In this document: positions 1 through 10,400 of the stretch, piece by piece
Layout of the letters: every line of letters begins with the position of its first letter
Position numbering within the stretch: position 1 is the stretch's first letter
NCBI RefSeq assembly: GCF_041146795.1
Contig: NC_135168.1
Span: forward strand, 38,208,370 to 38,272,369
DNA length: 64,000 bases
Direction of reading: 5' to 3'
Source: Maylandia zebra
Taxonomy: Eukaryota; Chordata; Actinopteri; Cichliformes; Cichlidae
Notes under the pieces: model-generated
What the model was told of the DNA's origin: nothing
What the model saw: the letters and a program-made list of their open reading frames with translations, nothing else
Database searches by the model: none
Translations under genes and position numbers: made by a program

Positions 1-3000
1 GCAACCTTCTCTTTTGTTTTCTTGCAGGTAAGACAGCCATGCATATGATTTGCATTTGATTTAGCTGTGCAGTGACTAATTAATGTATTTTTTCCATTTA
101 AAAAATGTAAAAAAAAATCTCAATGCCTTTTCAGGTTTCGTGTCTGCAGAAACTGTAACAGTCACGGTGGGAACAGATGCTATTTTAAAATGCAGCTATG
201 ATGCAAAGTATTACGGCAGGCTTTCTGCATGCTGGGGCAAGGGAACCATACCTAACAGCGGCTGTGCCAACGAGGTGCTAAAGACAGATGGGACGTCAGT
301 GATCAGCAGGTTGTCAGAACGTTACCTGCTCATGGGCAATCTTGGCCAGGGTGATGTGTCTCTGACCATCAGGCACGCCGAGGAGCAGGACTCTGGCGTG
401 TACGGCTGTCGTGTGGAAATACCAGGCTGGTTCAATGACCAGAAACATCACGTGACTCTGAAAGTGAATGCAGGTGAGGCAAAGACAAATTTAATAAAAT
501 AAGCAGCATGTTTAGTTAAAAATCTTTTTTTTTTTGGGTAGTTTCAGTTTTTGTCTGGTAACTGATTAGTCATCTCATTATTTCAGCATTGTATAAGCTC
601 ATATTTAGTTTTTTCCCTTACCTTTTAGTTCCACCGAATCCACTGAGAATCGAGGCAAGAGAGGTGAAGGAAAGGACCGTCACTATTCGCTGGAGTCCTG
701 TGTTCGACGGCGGCCGTCCCATTACAGCTTACAGGGTTGATATAAAAAACAAACAGAGTAAGCACAAGAAAACCGACCCAGTATCCATGACAGATTTTGA
801 GATATTTCAAAAGTTATTTTAAAGTCAGAATCTATGGATTTGTGCTGCACAGCACCCTGGGAAACAAAAAAAACCACCGAGCTGCACGATCCTTCACTGA
901 CTCACGTGACTTTGGTGGATTTGAGTCCATCCAAGACCTACAACCTTCGCGTGTTCGCCATCAACAGCGTTGGGATGAGTGAAACCAGCAACGTTCTCAC
1001 TATCACTGCAAAAGAAGCAGGTTTGTTTCAGCATCATTTATGTGTTAGTATTTTTATGATAAATATAATGATCTAGAATGTAAAAACAAATTCACATTTT
1101 TGGTGGTTGCTCCCTTTAAAATTTGTTTTCCCTGCAGCACCAGAGGGCCCGCCCCTGGATATGCAGCTTGTGGCCCTCAGTTCCAGCAGCATCAAAGTAA
1201 CCTGGAAGGTAAAGTCACAGTTCAGCACTGTTTCCGGGCTTGTGACTGGACATAGTAGACTAACTCTTTTCTCTCGACTAGCCTCCGAGGACTGAGCTGA
1301 GAAACGGCGTTCTGCGGGGTTACAACATTAACTACAGAGAGTATGACCCCGTGGCCAAACAGTTTAAACGGTGGCAGTATTTAACTGTGGCGGCCACGCG
1401 TGAACAAGAGACCGTCACTCTTGTTAACCTGAAGCCTTCTACCATGTACGGCGTGCTCATACAGGCCAAAACAATCGCCGGGGTCGGACCAGCTTCAAAT
1501 GCACCTCTCTGCTCAACTCTGGATGAGAGTAAGTTTTTAAAAATTACAAAATATGACTAAAAACTATTTTTTGTCATATTTTTTTAATGTCAGTTTGATT
1601 TCATGCATTTTATTTAAAGTTCCTAAAACAACAACAACAACAACAACAGTAACTACTTTGCCTTCTTCCACTGCTGCCACAATGCGGCTACATTTTTCCT
1701 CGGGTACGTGTTATCGAGCAAGTGTAACTTTTTCCTCAATTATTTTTTGAGAAATGACTTACTGGAATTGCTTCTTCTTTTACTCCAAGTTTACGCAACT
1801 TCTGCAACCTCAGCAACCTCAACAACTTCAGCAACCCCATCGACTTCAGCAACCTCAACAACTTCAACAACCTCATCAACTTCAGCAACCCCATCAACTT
1901 CAACAACCCCATCAACTTCAGCAACCCCATCAACTTCAGCAACCCCATCAACTTCAACAACCCCATCAACTTCAGCAACCCCATCAACTTCAGCAACCCC
2001 ATCACCTTCAACAATCTCAATAACTTTTTATGCCGCCACAGTTTGGGAGCAAAGCACTGCCAGTATCTCAGGAGGTAAAACATTTAAAGGGAACATTTGT
2101 TTCCACCCCTGATTTAGTTTCTGAAAATAATGGTTCCCAGACATAACTCTCATACTAAAACCAGAAATCAAACGCTTGAAAAGATAAAAACTTCTTTTAC
2201 TTGTTAAATATCTTCTAGTGCCCCCGGATCCCCCAGTGATCGAGTTAAAGAAGGTGGACAGCAATTCGTTTTCCCTTTTTTGGAATAATAGTTCCAAAGG
2301 TGACAGCCCCATCACCGGGTATTTCCTCGAGTACAAAGCAGTGAATGGTAAAAACTTCACTTTAATACAAGCTCTAAAGCTAAATTTACACTGTTAATCC
2401 TCATATCACTCTGTGATATTAAGTTAAATATTTTCCTTTCAGCTTCCTGGGATTACACAAAGAACGCTGTGGACTTTGGAGCCCATGAGACGGAGGCCAC
2501 AATAATAGAGATGAATCCCTCGACATACAACGTCCGCATGTTTGCCAAGAACAGCCAGGCCACCAGTGCAGCCAGCAATGTCCTCACGATCACCACTGGG
2601 GAAGCAGGTGTTATTTTCATTAAAAAATGTATTATTGCTCCTGTAGTTGTGTGTTTGTGCAGTTCATCAGGCAGAACAGGGCTGCTTTTCCCATATGCTG
2701 TGGTTCATTAATGAACGGGAAATTGTTTCCTCGTGTCAAGGCAGAAGAAGGGATTTTTGTTCATATTCTATTATCTTGCCCCAAAATTTAAACGAGCGAC
2801 AATTTTATTATTGCAGTTTATTGTAGTTCCTCAAACATCAGGAAGCTGCTTCACAGTGGGCCTGTTTAGTTGCACTCGTTGTTTCTGCGTGTTAAGCTGT
2901 TTTGCCGAACACAACATTTGCTGGACTTCCTCCTAGCTCATTTCCTTTGTGGTTGTGCATTGTAGGTCATGAGAAGGACATACTCATTACCAGCATGATG

Positions 3001-3455
3001 CCATATACTGTAAGTATTTGGATGCTACCATAGAAAAATCAAACAACTACACATAATGCTAAATAGTTCACTTGATTGAGCAGATCAGCTTTATGGTACT
3101 CCTTTCTGCTAGGCAAGCCCTTTGAACAGTCCTAGTCATCACCTGATAGGCATCTTTGTAGCGGTGGGCCTCTTGGTGGTAACAGGCGCCATATTAACCA
3201 CGTGGCAGCTTCGCCGTAAGTGTGCTTAGCAGCGTTGCTCCTTATAGAAACCCAGCTTCCTCCCCTGAACTGTATGCTCTCTCTTCACAGGACTAAAACA
3301 GAAAAAAGGCACCCTGAGCATGTAAGTGTTTGCGGCGCACGCCACGTTCAACTTGAGAAATGATCTGCTTAAAACTGTCACTTTTTCTCATCTGCAGCTG
3401 GCTGGGTAATGGAGAAGTACGCTACACAGACTGCGAGTCACTACACGAGCTGTAA
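1..3455 (+). CDS. TIM-like Ig-V / fibronectin III / mucin type I membrane receptor (5' partial, 14 exons)
   Basis: Exons inferred from reading frame and GT/AG junctions: 1-27 (partial), 135-473, 629-757, 853-1020, 1138-1208, 1282-1528, 1620-1703, 1790-2074, 2219-2347, 2443-2607, 2966-3009, 3113-3215, 3291-3321, 3398-3455. Joined, they stay open and give 625 visible residues. Order: end of a hydrophobic signal peptide (1-9), Ig-V domain (10-121), FN3 (122-220), FN3 (221-326), Thr/Ser/Pro stalk (327-449), FN3 (450-547), short stalk, transmembrane helix (about 573-593) and a 32-residue basic-then-acidic tail ending CESLHEL. The Ig-V resembles the TIM family (CWGKG, DSGVYGCRVE, GWFND). The FN3 domains resemble those of DSCAM (EGPPLDMQL, NGVLRGYNINYRE). 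TIM proteins bind phosphatidylserine on dying cells, so a role as a phagocytic or adhesion receptor at the cell surface is inferred. The initiator ATG lies before the window. Exon boundaries need cDNA support; an orthologous gene name is not certain. Confidence 0.8.
135..473 (+). other. TIM-type Ig-V exon of the receptor
   Basis: This single symmetric (phase 1-1) exon encodes the whole Ig-V domain. The canonical B-F cysteines are visible residues 28 and 100, and a second pair (41 and 52) would pin the CC' loop as in TIM proteins. TIM Ig-V domains normally have six cysteines; here only four remain, and the Cys-Cys of the F strand is Gly-Cys. The FG-loop motif Trp-Phe-Asn-Asp (428-439), which in TIM-1 and TIM-4 forms the metal-dependent phosphatidylserine pocket, is intact. 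The DSGVYGC motif is the usual Ig-V F strand. Confidence 0.8.
629..1528 (+). other. Two tandem fibronectin type III domains (exons 629-757, 853-1020, 1138-1208, 1282-1528)
   Basis: Each FN3 domain is split over two exons. The first begins VPPNPLRIEAREV and ends SNVLTITAKEAG. The second begins APEGPPLDMQL and contains KPPRTELRNGVLRGYNINYRE, the strand C/C' signature of DSCAM-type FN3 domains, then Leu-Lys-Pro-Ser-Thr-Met-Tyr-Gly-Val in the E-F region. Conserved Trp (IRW, VTW) and Tyr residues of the FN3 core are present in both. The domain-bounding introns are all phase 1; the intron inside the second domain is phase 0, and the one inside the first is phase 1. Confidence 0.8.
1620..2074 (+). 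repeat. Mucin-like stalk exons with an 18-bp coding minisatellite
   Basis: Exon 1620-1703 encodes a run of seven Thr from an (ACA)n tract followed by a Ser/Thr segment. Exon 1790-2074 encodes a Thr/Ser/Ala/Pro stalk from a nearly perfect tandem array at about 1795-2020. The unit is 18 bp (six residues, TSATPS or TSTTPS), with variation almost confined to GCA/ACA (Ala/Thr) exchanges. The unit is a multiple of three, so copy-number changes keep the frame. Such stalks are usually O-glycosylated and extended. The open antisense frames across this array are a by-product of the repeat. Confidence 0.85.
2219..2607 (+). other. Third fibronectin type III domain (exons 2219-2347 and 2443-2607)
   Basis: This membrane-proximal FN3 begins VPPDPPVIELKKV, has the core FWNNSSKGDSPITGY and ends ASNVLTITTGEAG. 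Its end closely resembles that of the first FN3 (SNVLTITAKEAG), which suggests duplication within the gene. The exon pair has phase-1 outer boundaries. The core carries an NSS sequon for possible N-glycosylation. Confidence 0.78.
2966..3455 (+). other. Membrane anchor and cytoplasmic tail exons
   Basis: Four short exons (2966-3009, 3113-3215, 3291-3321, 3398-3455) encode a short stalk, the hydrophobic helix LIGIFVAVGLLVVTGAIL, a stop-transfer segment (QLRRLKQKKG) and a tail with one tyrosine in the context EVRYTDC. That tyrosine does not fit the classical ITIM consensus. The tail has no kinase, death or TIR domain. The stop codon TAA is at 3453-3455. Confidence 0.78.
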
Positions 3456-3910
3456 AACACAGAGTTAATTTGGGCTGTGGAAGGATCGTAGAACTAACCA
3501 AGACAAAAAGTACTTTTAAATTTCACATTTGCAAAAAAAAAAAAGATGTATATTTTTGTCTGTCACAGAGGAAGGATGACTAATCTGCTAAAACGTCACC
3601 GACATGTTGGGCTGATTACAACTAACCAAAAGAAAACACTCATTAAATAAGCTTACAAAAAGGGGGACTCTGGTTTTTATAAAGCAGCTTCTGTTTGTGT
3701 GTGTGGTTGCGTTTCTACAGTCATCATCGAATCATCAGTTTTTTTGTTTGTTAGTTTTAGTTTTGCATGTAATGGGAACGCACGACAGCTCTGCTATTGT
3801 TTTTGTGAAACTTTTACAGTGTTTGTCCTTCTGCATGTATTTTATTTCACGGTGTAAACCACAGTGTGTTTATTTAACAATCACAGAATAAATTAACACT
3901 TAGCCACAAG
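3456..3910 (+). other. 3' UTR and poly(A) signal of the TIM/FN3 receptor gene
   Basis: Non-coding sequence follows the stop codon. A canonical AATAAA lies at 3887-3892, so cleavage is expected around 3905-3915, giving a 3' UTR of about 450 nt. No strong competing signal is close; an ATTAAA-like motif occurs near 3643. Confidence 0.6.
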
Positions 3911-6900
3911 CTGTGCTGAATGCATTTGTTTAAAGTGTGCTCTATAAATCATCAGTTAAAACCACAAATGCGTGCAATCACAACTTTTTTTTTTAAATAA
4001 AAAAAAACCTGCTGGACTTAAAAGTGAATTGTAATGGCTGCTTTTGCTTAAATCTCTTCAGTGAAAAAAAAACTCCCCACAAATTAATTAAAAGTTACAT
4101 TTTACCACTTTATATAATTATAAATGAAATGTTAGAGCTGCTTCTTTATTGAAATCATTCAAAACTCAACAACCATCTCCAACCACCAGAGGGCACCAGA
4201 GTTTCACTGGTAAGCTGATGTACCGCTCTCACTGAGCTCTCACGTCGCCATCAGCAGAGCCGTCCTCAGCGGCTGGCGCTGCAGCCAGCTGGATTTCCAC
4301 CCATCTGTCCTGTAAATCTCTTAATAGTCCTAATTAAGGAGAAGAGGAAGAGGAGGAGATCTGATACCTCCGTGGAGCTTTGAGGCAGCTGCCTGAGAGG
4401 GAGTCTCAGACTAATGGGGGATCACAAGGGGGGATACCTAAGCCATGTGTCTCAGCGGGGACCACATGGCACAGTAGTGATCAATGTTTGTGTGTGCACG
4501 CATGGATGTTTTTTTTTTTTAAATTTTTTAAACGACTTCCACTTCCTGTTTCTGCTTGTTTATATCTCTTTAAAATGTCCTACGACTAAACCACAGATGG
4601 AAGAATTGTTGTTTTTAACTTCACAAACTAACTTCCTGAGAAATGGACTAATTCTCTACAGTGGTGTAAATATTGCTTGATTATTGCTTTTCTGTGGTAA
4701 CCCATCACAAACTCAGAGCTGCTGACGCACAAAGTCACAGTATACTTTGTGACCCTGGCCTGTAAACAAAGCTCCACCACATCCCTCCTTTCTGGACTTC
4801 CTCTCGTCTCGGGACCCCTCACTTCTGCTGCCGTTTTTCCACTTTCCTCTGCCTCTTCAATCTGGCTTCGCTTACACAAATATCGGCGCCCGTTCCTGTC
4901 CTGGTGCTTTCCTCCAAACTTCCGCATCCTTTTCTTCTTTCATCCATCTTACTCTCTGTTCTCAAGTCCCTCTGATTAAACTGTGTGGCACTTACACAAA
5001 CAGACGAAAACAGGCAAGGAAGGTTGTAGGAAACGCTGGTTCGATGACTTTGATGAGGTCCCTTTGATTGGCCACACAGCCAAAAACCAATTTACCTCCC
5101 AGCCACCTCCACCCACAGCTTCATTGGTTCTTGCTGGACCATGCCTGCCGCCGGAAACCCACACAAAGCGAGAAAGCAGTAGTCAATATACAAAGAACGA
5201 GGGGTTGAGACACCAAAGGGACAGCTGATCTCGATGATCAATTTAGTGTACAGTATATGCGTCATCGTCCCAACAGTTTTTACTTCTGGTCCTCTTTAAA
5301 CATCTGGGATCAAACATGCATTAAGGTAACACCAGAAAACTCCTTATGAAGGCCGTGCAGAGCTGTGTCAGCTGTGCCTGCTAAAGGCTTCACTGTGAAA
5401 TTTGCAGGTGGGAGCTTGAAGACTGAGGATGTATGGTTATAATAATGGCACTAGCAGTGGGGACAGAGTTAGCACTGTAATAAATCATGCACTATGGTTC
5501 TGGCCACATCAAGGCCTCAACATTCAGGAAGTGGGGACGCTGAACGGTACCACATACACCAAAGGCTCAGCTCCACAGGAGGGGCTGATCTCCAGGCCCC
5601 GTTGCCCCGGAACGGATGCACGGCCCTGGGGCCAAGGAGCTGCCAGATGTTGGCCCTTATGGAGAGGCTTATGAACTTGAGAATAACAGAGCAGATGAGA
5701 GTATTGAACAGAGCACAAATGAAAGGGCCAGAGAGTTAAGTTGGAACAAAAAAGAGAAGGCAAGTCACAGAGGCAGCCTGTGAAAGCATGCAGGGGTATG
5801 GCCTATTTGCTGATGAAAGAAGCACTAATTGATTCAAGTCTTTATTCAAACCCCCTGCAAACTACAGCACAGGGAACTTTTCATCTTCTTAGAGCTGCAG
5901 CATGGCTGTCATTGTGGAAATGAAAACAGTCCAACGCAGCGATGCTAAAATCAGAACCAAAAGTTCTGCGTGAACTGGACTGATGGCAAACTTGTGTTGG
6001 TTGTTAGGGTGTAAAAAAACAAAAGAAATCACCTCATTTATGAAGCAAGAGCGATCTGAGGGCACATTTGTGTTCAAGATGATGTGATCTGATTAGCCGA
6101 CCTTAACCACACAGAAGTCAGCGCACATGTTTGAAGGTCAGACATAGTAGTTGCCATGGAGATATCACAAAGTAAACCATGTGCAATGTTGTACTCCACA
6201 GTCATTTCCAGGAAGGACCCATCAGTTCATCTGGGTTTGTGTGTGTTGGTTTCTGCGTACTTTTCCTTGCGAGGCTCTCAGTGTGTGTACAGCGTTACAA
6301 TATTCATCTGTTAAAGATTTGATTAGCGTTGATTCACACTCAGACTATTCAAACTTCAAAAATGTGCACAATGCAACTTTGTAAAATCCCTGAACTCTGT
6401 GATACATGTATGTAAACTAAGCACACTGTAAATATTCATTATAGCATGCTATTACTGAGCAGATCTTGAGTAAGTGGTGAATTTCAACCTTCTCGGAGGT
6501 CTAAGTTTCCATAGAAACACACTAGACTTTATATTGATGTAGCGAGTTTATAAAATGCTGGAGAAAAAAAATTGCATTTGGCAGCCAGTCATTGAGGACA
6601 GAAATAGCTATACTGACATGCTTGTTGCTTCCCTTTGCACACCCATAATCCTTAATGCTTGCAGATATTTCCATAAACGTTTGAACATCCAAAACCATAG
6701 CCTGCACGATTCATATCACACGTCACCTCTCATTCAGACAGCATTAAGTGTCAGAGCTTTGAACAGAGGCATGGCTCTTAATCTGTTTAAATTTGCTTCC
6801 ATCTCCACGCTAACACCACTGACTTTTGCTTTTTCATACACCTGCCCAGAGGCGAGTTCTAGTAAAGAGAGGCGTCAAATTGGAAGACCTCCATCGTCCT

Positions 6901-7155
6901 GGCAGCTGAACACAGTGGAAGTCTTGGATCTGTTCAGGGGATTGGACCAGCTGAGCTCTGCAATGGAAGACAAGTGGCTGGCGCTGTTGAATGGGAGAAA
7001 GAGTGTGGAAGGATGGAAGGAGAGGTGGTAAAGTAGAGGAGGAGGGAGGGAGAGGTAATCACATCAGGGGATTAGTGGCTGTTATTAATGTTGGATAAGG
7101 CTCTTTGCTGTCACTCTCTCACTTACATGCACACACAGGCACACACAAATTTATG

Positions 7156-7156
<1 letters not shown>
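3911..7156. other. Intergenic, no gene recognised
   Basis: No reading frame here has coding character or a recognised domain. The region holds unique-looking sequence, short A/T runs and a CTCF-like motif at 4183-4195 that is listed separately. Confidence 0.6.
4183..4195. promoter_or_regulatory. CTCF-like motif CCACCAGAGGGCA
   Basis: The 13-mer fits the vertebrate CTCF core (CCASYAGRKGGCR). It lies about 300 bp past the end of the receptor gene, where an insulator between two regulatory domains would make sense. A single motif match is weak evidence, since this string also occurs in dispersed fish repeats. Confidence 0.3.
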
Positions 7157-7228
<72 letters not shown>

Positions 7229-7258
7229 CTATCTATCTATCTGTCTATCTATCTATCT
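7157..7258. repeat. Compound microsatellite (CT)n-(ATCT/GTCT)n
   Basis: About 33 uninterrupted CT units (7157-7222) pass directly into a tetranucleotide ATCT/GTCT array. Confidence 0.97.
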
Positions 7259-7408
7259 CCTTGTCTGTCAGACAGTAATTCAATTACGCAGTTGCCTCTC
7301 CTCTCCTTGTCCAACCTCTGGCCGAAGGCAATGCGTTATGATTTTGGTTTATAATATTCTCGCTACCTACTTCACGAGGGAGAAAAATGATCTGCTCCTA
7401 TGTGCATA

Positions 7409-7412
<4 letters not shown>

Positions 7413-7442
<30 letters not shown>
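7413..7442. repeat. (TG)15 microsatellite
   Basis: Uninterrupted dinucleotide run. Confidence 0.95.
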
Positions 7443-7444
<2 letters not shown>

Positions 7445-10400
7445 AAGGAGTGTTTGTGCGTGCTTGTGCTGGCATGCCACCCCTTGAAAGATGGCCATTC
7501 AGTGGTGAACAAACAAGACATTTGTCTAAAGTCTTGCATCACCTCAGGGAAGACTGTGGAAATGTGCTTTGCCAGGTTATCTTTTACTGTTATTTTCAGC
7601 CTCTCTGTGATTCACAAGATCCAAACTCCGTGGCGTGATTCGTGGGGAAAAAAAATTTGACACATGTCATTTGTGCTTCATGCCATAATTAGGTTTTTCT
7701 TCACTCCAGTGCCTACACACGCTAATTAACAAAGTACGTCTATAAAAACAACACTTTCTGACATTAGTGGGCATGCGGGGCTGTTAAAGGGGATCATAAG
7801 AAAATGGTGTGGATTTATTGGCCTCGGACGCTAAATCCACACAAACATACATGCAAGCAGATAGCCAGACAGTCGGAATGGCTTTCCTGTGAGAAGATAT
7901 GGGCCCGGGCAAAAGACGCACATTTGCAGACTCTTTCATCAGTGAGAATTTGCCTCAGCCTTGCAGAGAGCCACAAAGACACCAGCATCCCACCGTGAGC
8001 TGCAGACACAGCTGCACCGCAGTTTCATCATCTGAATGGAGTTTCACAGCAGTCACAAGGAAACCAAAGTCCCCGAGCTCTATCATATCACCCGAGGACC
8101 CCGGAGGCTCAGCAGCATGTCAGAGAAGCTCATAGGCGACACAAATAAGTAAATAGGCAGAATCCACATGCAAAGGAGAAGCACTACAGGGAGGGATGGA
8201 GAGAGTTTGAGAGGCAGCCAGCCATTTGGCCGAGCAGATAGAAACAGCAATAACACATATATTCAGGATTATTGGACTTGATCTTTTAAATGCTTTTGTC
8301 TTTGCTTCTTCTTTGACAGTCCAACTAAAAAGAGAGCAAGTTGTGTGCAAAACATATTCACAGGTGTTCAGTACAGATGTAGGTACTTAAATAAATTAGT
8401 ACTTTGTTGCACTTGTCTCCAAATAAGTAAACAACTGTAAAAGTACACGGTTTTCTTAAGTTGGTCCCTACGAACAGAGGGATCTGAAGGCCCTGTGGGG
8501 ATACACACACATATCCCCAGACATATACACACACCAATCTATCTGTCTGTCAGCTCTGTGCTCATAATCACATCCTATCCCCTCGTGTTCCCATACACAC
8601 AACCCCCCGCCTCGCTTCAATGTGGAGGGAAAGAAATGAGAGATCCCTCCAAATGCTCTCTAAGATTAAGGCTTTGTGTTTTACATGTGTTATCGTTGCT
8701 TCCCTTCGTTATCCCCCTACTTTTGTCTCAGCCTCCTCCTCCAATTAGAATCTTGTCCCTTTCATTCCTCCGTTTGCCTTTCTTCCAACCTGTGAGAGCG
8801 AGCAGACGAAGAGCAAGGAGAGGGAGGAAGAGGAGAAGAAGAGGAAGAAGAAGGAGAAGAAGAAGGAACGAACGGGTGGAGGAAAGATGAAAAGCGCGCC
8901 ACACGGAGCGAGTGGCGGAGCGTTGTGGAATGCGGTGTCTGAGGGGAGGATGAAGGCGCTTGTCACGTCTCATCGCACAAACGTACGCACACGCACACAT
9001 ATGCAGGCACACACAACCTGGCTGTGGTGCAGCGGAGACGCGCAGCCCCGCTGAGCCGAGCTTTGAAAAGAAGAAAGTGCAAAGGGAATGAAAAAGAAGA
9101 AAGAAGAACAAGCAAGAAGAAGCCACCGTGTTGGATGTTTCATTTTGACCCATATTTGTCCTGACGCATAAATCAAACAGGCGCTGAGGAGCCCGGCGCA
9201 TCTGTCACGACAGGGCGTTGGAGAAAATATCTAAGCTGATCCACCCGAATGCACATACCACCGGTGGCATGAACCACAATTCGGAACTGCAAATAATGAG
9301 AACAATAGAATGTATATATACAATGTTAAGGCGCGTAAGTCTTGATGCCAGCATTTTTTTTTCATGAATGTGTACTGCTCTAACAAGCATAAAATCATTT
9401 CCTCATGCTCCCCTGCTCCCCCCCCATTGCCCCCCTTCCCTTCCCCTCTTTGCCTCCAGCCAAGATCGGTGCTGTCTGTCCCCTGGCCCACAGTTTGGCC
9501 TCCTTGGCTGTTTATGTGCGAGGTGAGGACAGCCTGGCACAGTGCCTCTGTGTGCGGTCAGGCTGTGTTTACATCTGTCTGGCCCTGGAGCCTGGAGACT
9601 GGAACCTGGAGCTGTGCGCCGGTGCATCCTGGACATCACCCAGAAGACTTTAGCAGGACCTGAGGACTGAGTCTCAGTCAGGTTGAGACGGTGCACCACC
9701 GCCCGATGAATGGCCCACAGTCTCAAAGAGCCACCCATGTCTCTTTGCATAACTGACCCCTTTTCCTGCTTTGCACCTATATCATCTTCTGCTTTTTGTT
9801 GTTTATTGCCTGCAACCATCGACCTGCTCCACACTCTCCCCAGACTTCCCAGTATCTTTGAAAGTAACACAAGAAGCAGAAAACTGCAGACTATTTTGCT
9901 CTGATTGAATGGCTATATATTAGTACTCAGGATTTCTGTGTCTGAGATATGTTTAACATGCACTAATCCGCTCGAAGCGGCAAAGAAGGGAGAGATGTGA
10001 ATAGCACTAGTTGCGGTACATGAACAGAGTGATCTGCCTTTTGTTTTTGATAGCTGATGAATATGCATGTGGCTCCGGGAGTGACTGAGTTTGGGGTGGG
10101 GTGGGGGCTCAGAGGAGCATGTTAAACAATAGAATTACATCTCTGACATGCATCCACCGCGAGGCTGGGATTAAGCACAGTGCAGAAGAGGAGAAAAAAG
10201 AAAACAGAAAAGAAGGAAGAAGGGAGAGAAGGAGAAGGATGGAGATGGAGGGTGAAGCGATAAAAAAACGAATCCGCTGCTTATCTATTGAAGAAATGGA
10301 GGCCTCGGGGAGAAGAGGGGAGGGAGGAGATGGGGAGGGAGGCAGTGGTGGTAAAGAGAGGGGAGAAACGGGAAGAGGAGGGGATGGCGGGGAGCGGGTC

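Noticed and set aside
1736-2083. Antisense frame of Leu/Lys/Met repeats
   Set aside because: It is the reverse reading of the 18-bp mucin minisatellite; the plus strand has splice sites and a domain context.
7088-7354. Ser/Leu-rich frame
   Set aside because: It is made of the CT microsatellite.
8728-9201. Long minus-strand frame over the purine tract
   Set aside because: Composition is set by the GA-rich repeat, with no domain and no splice context.
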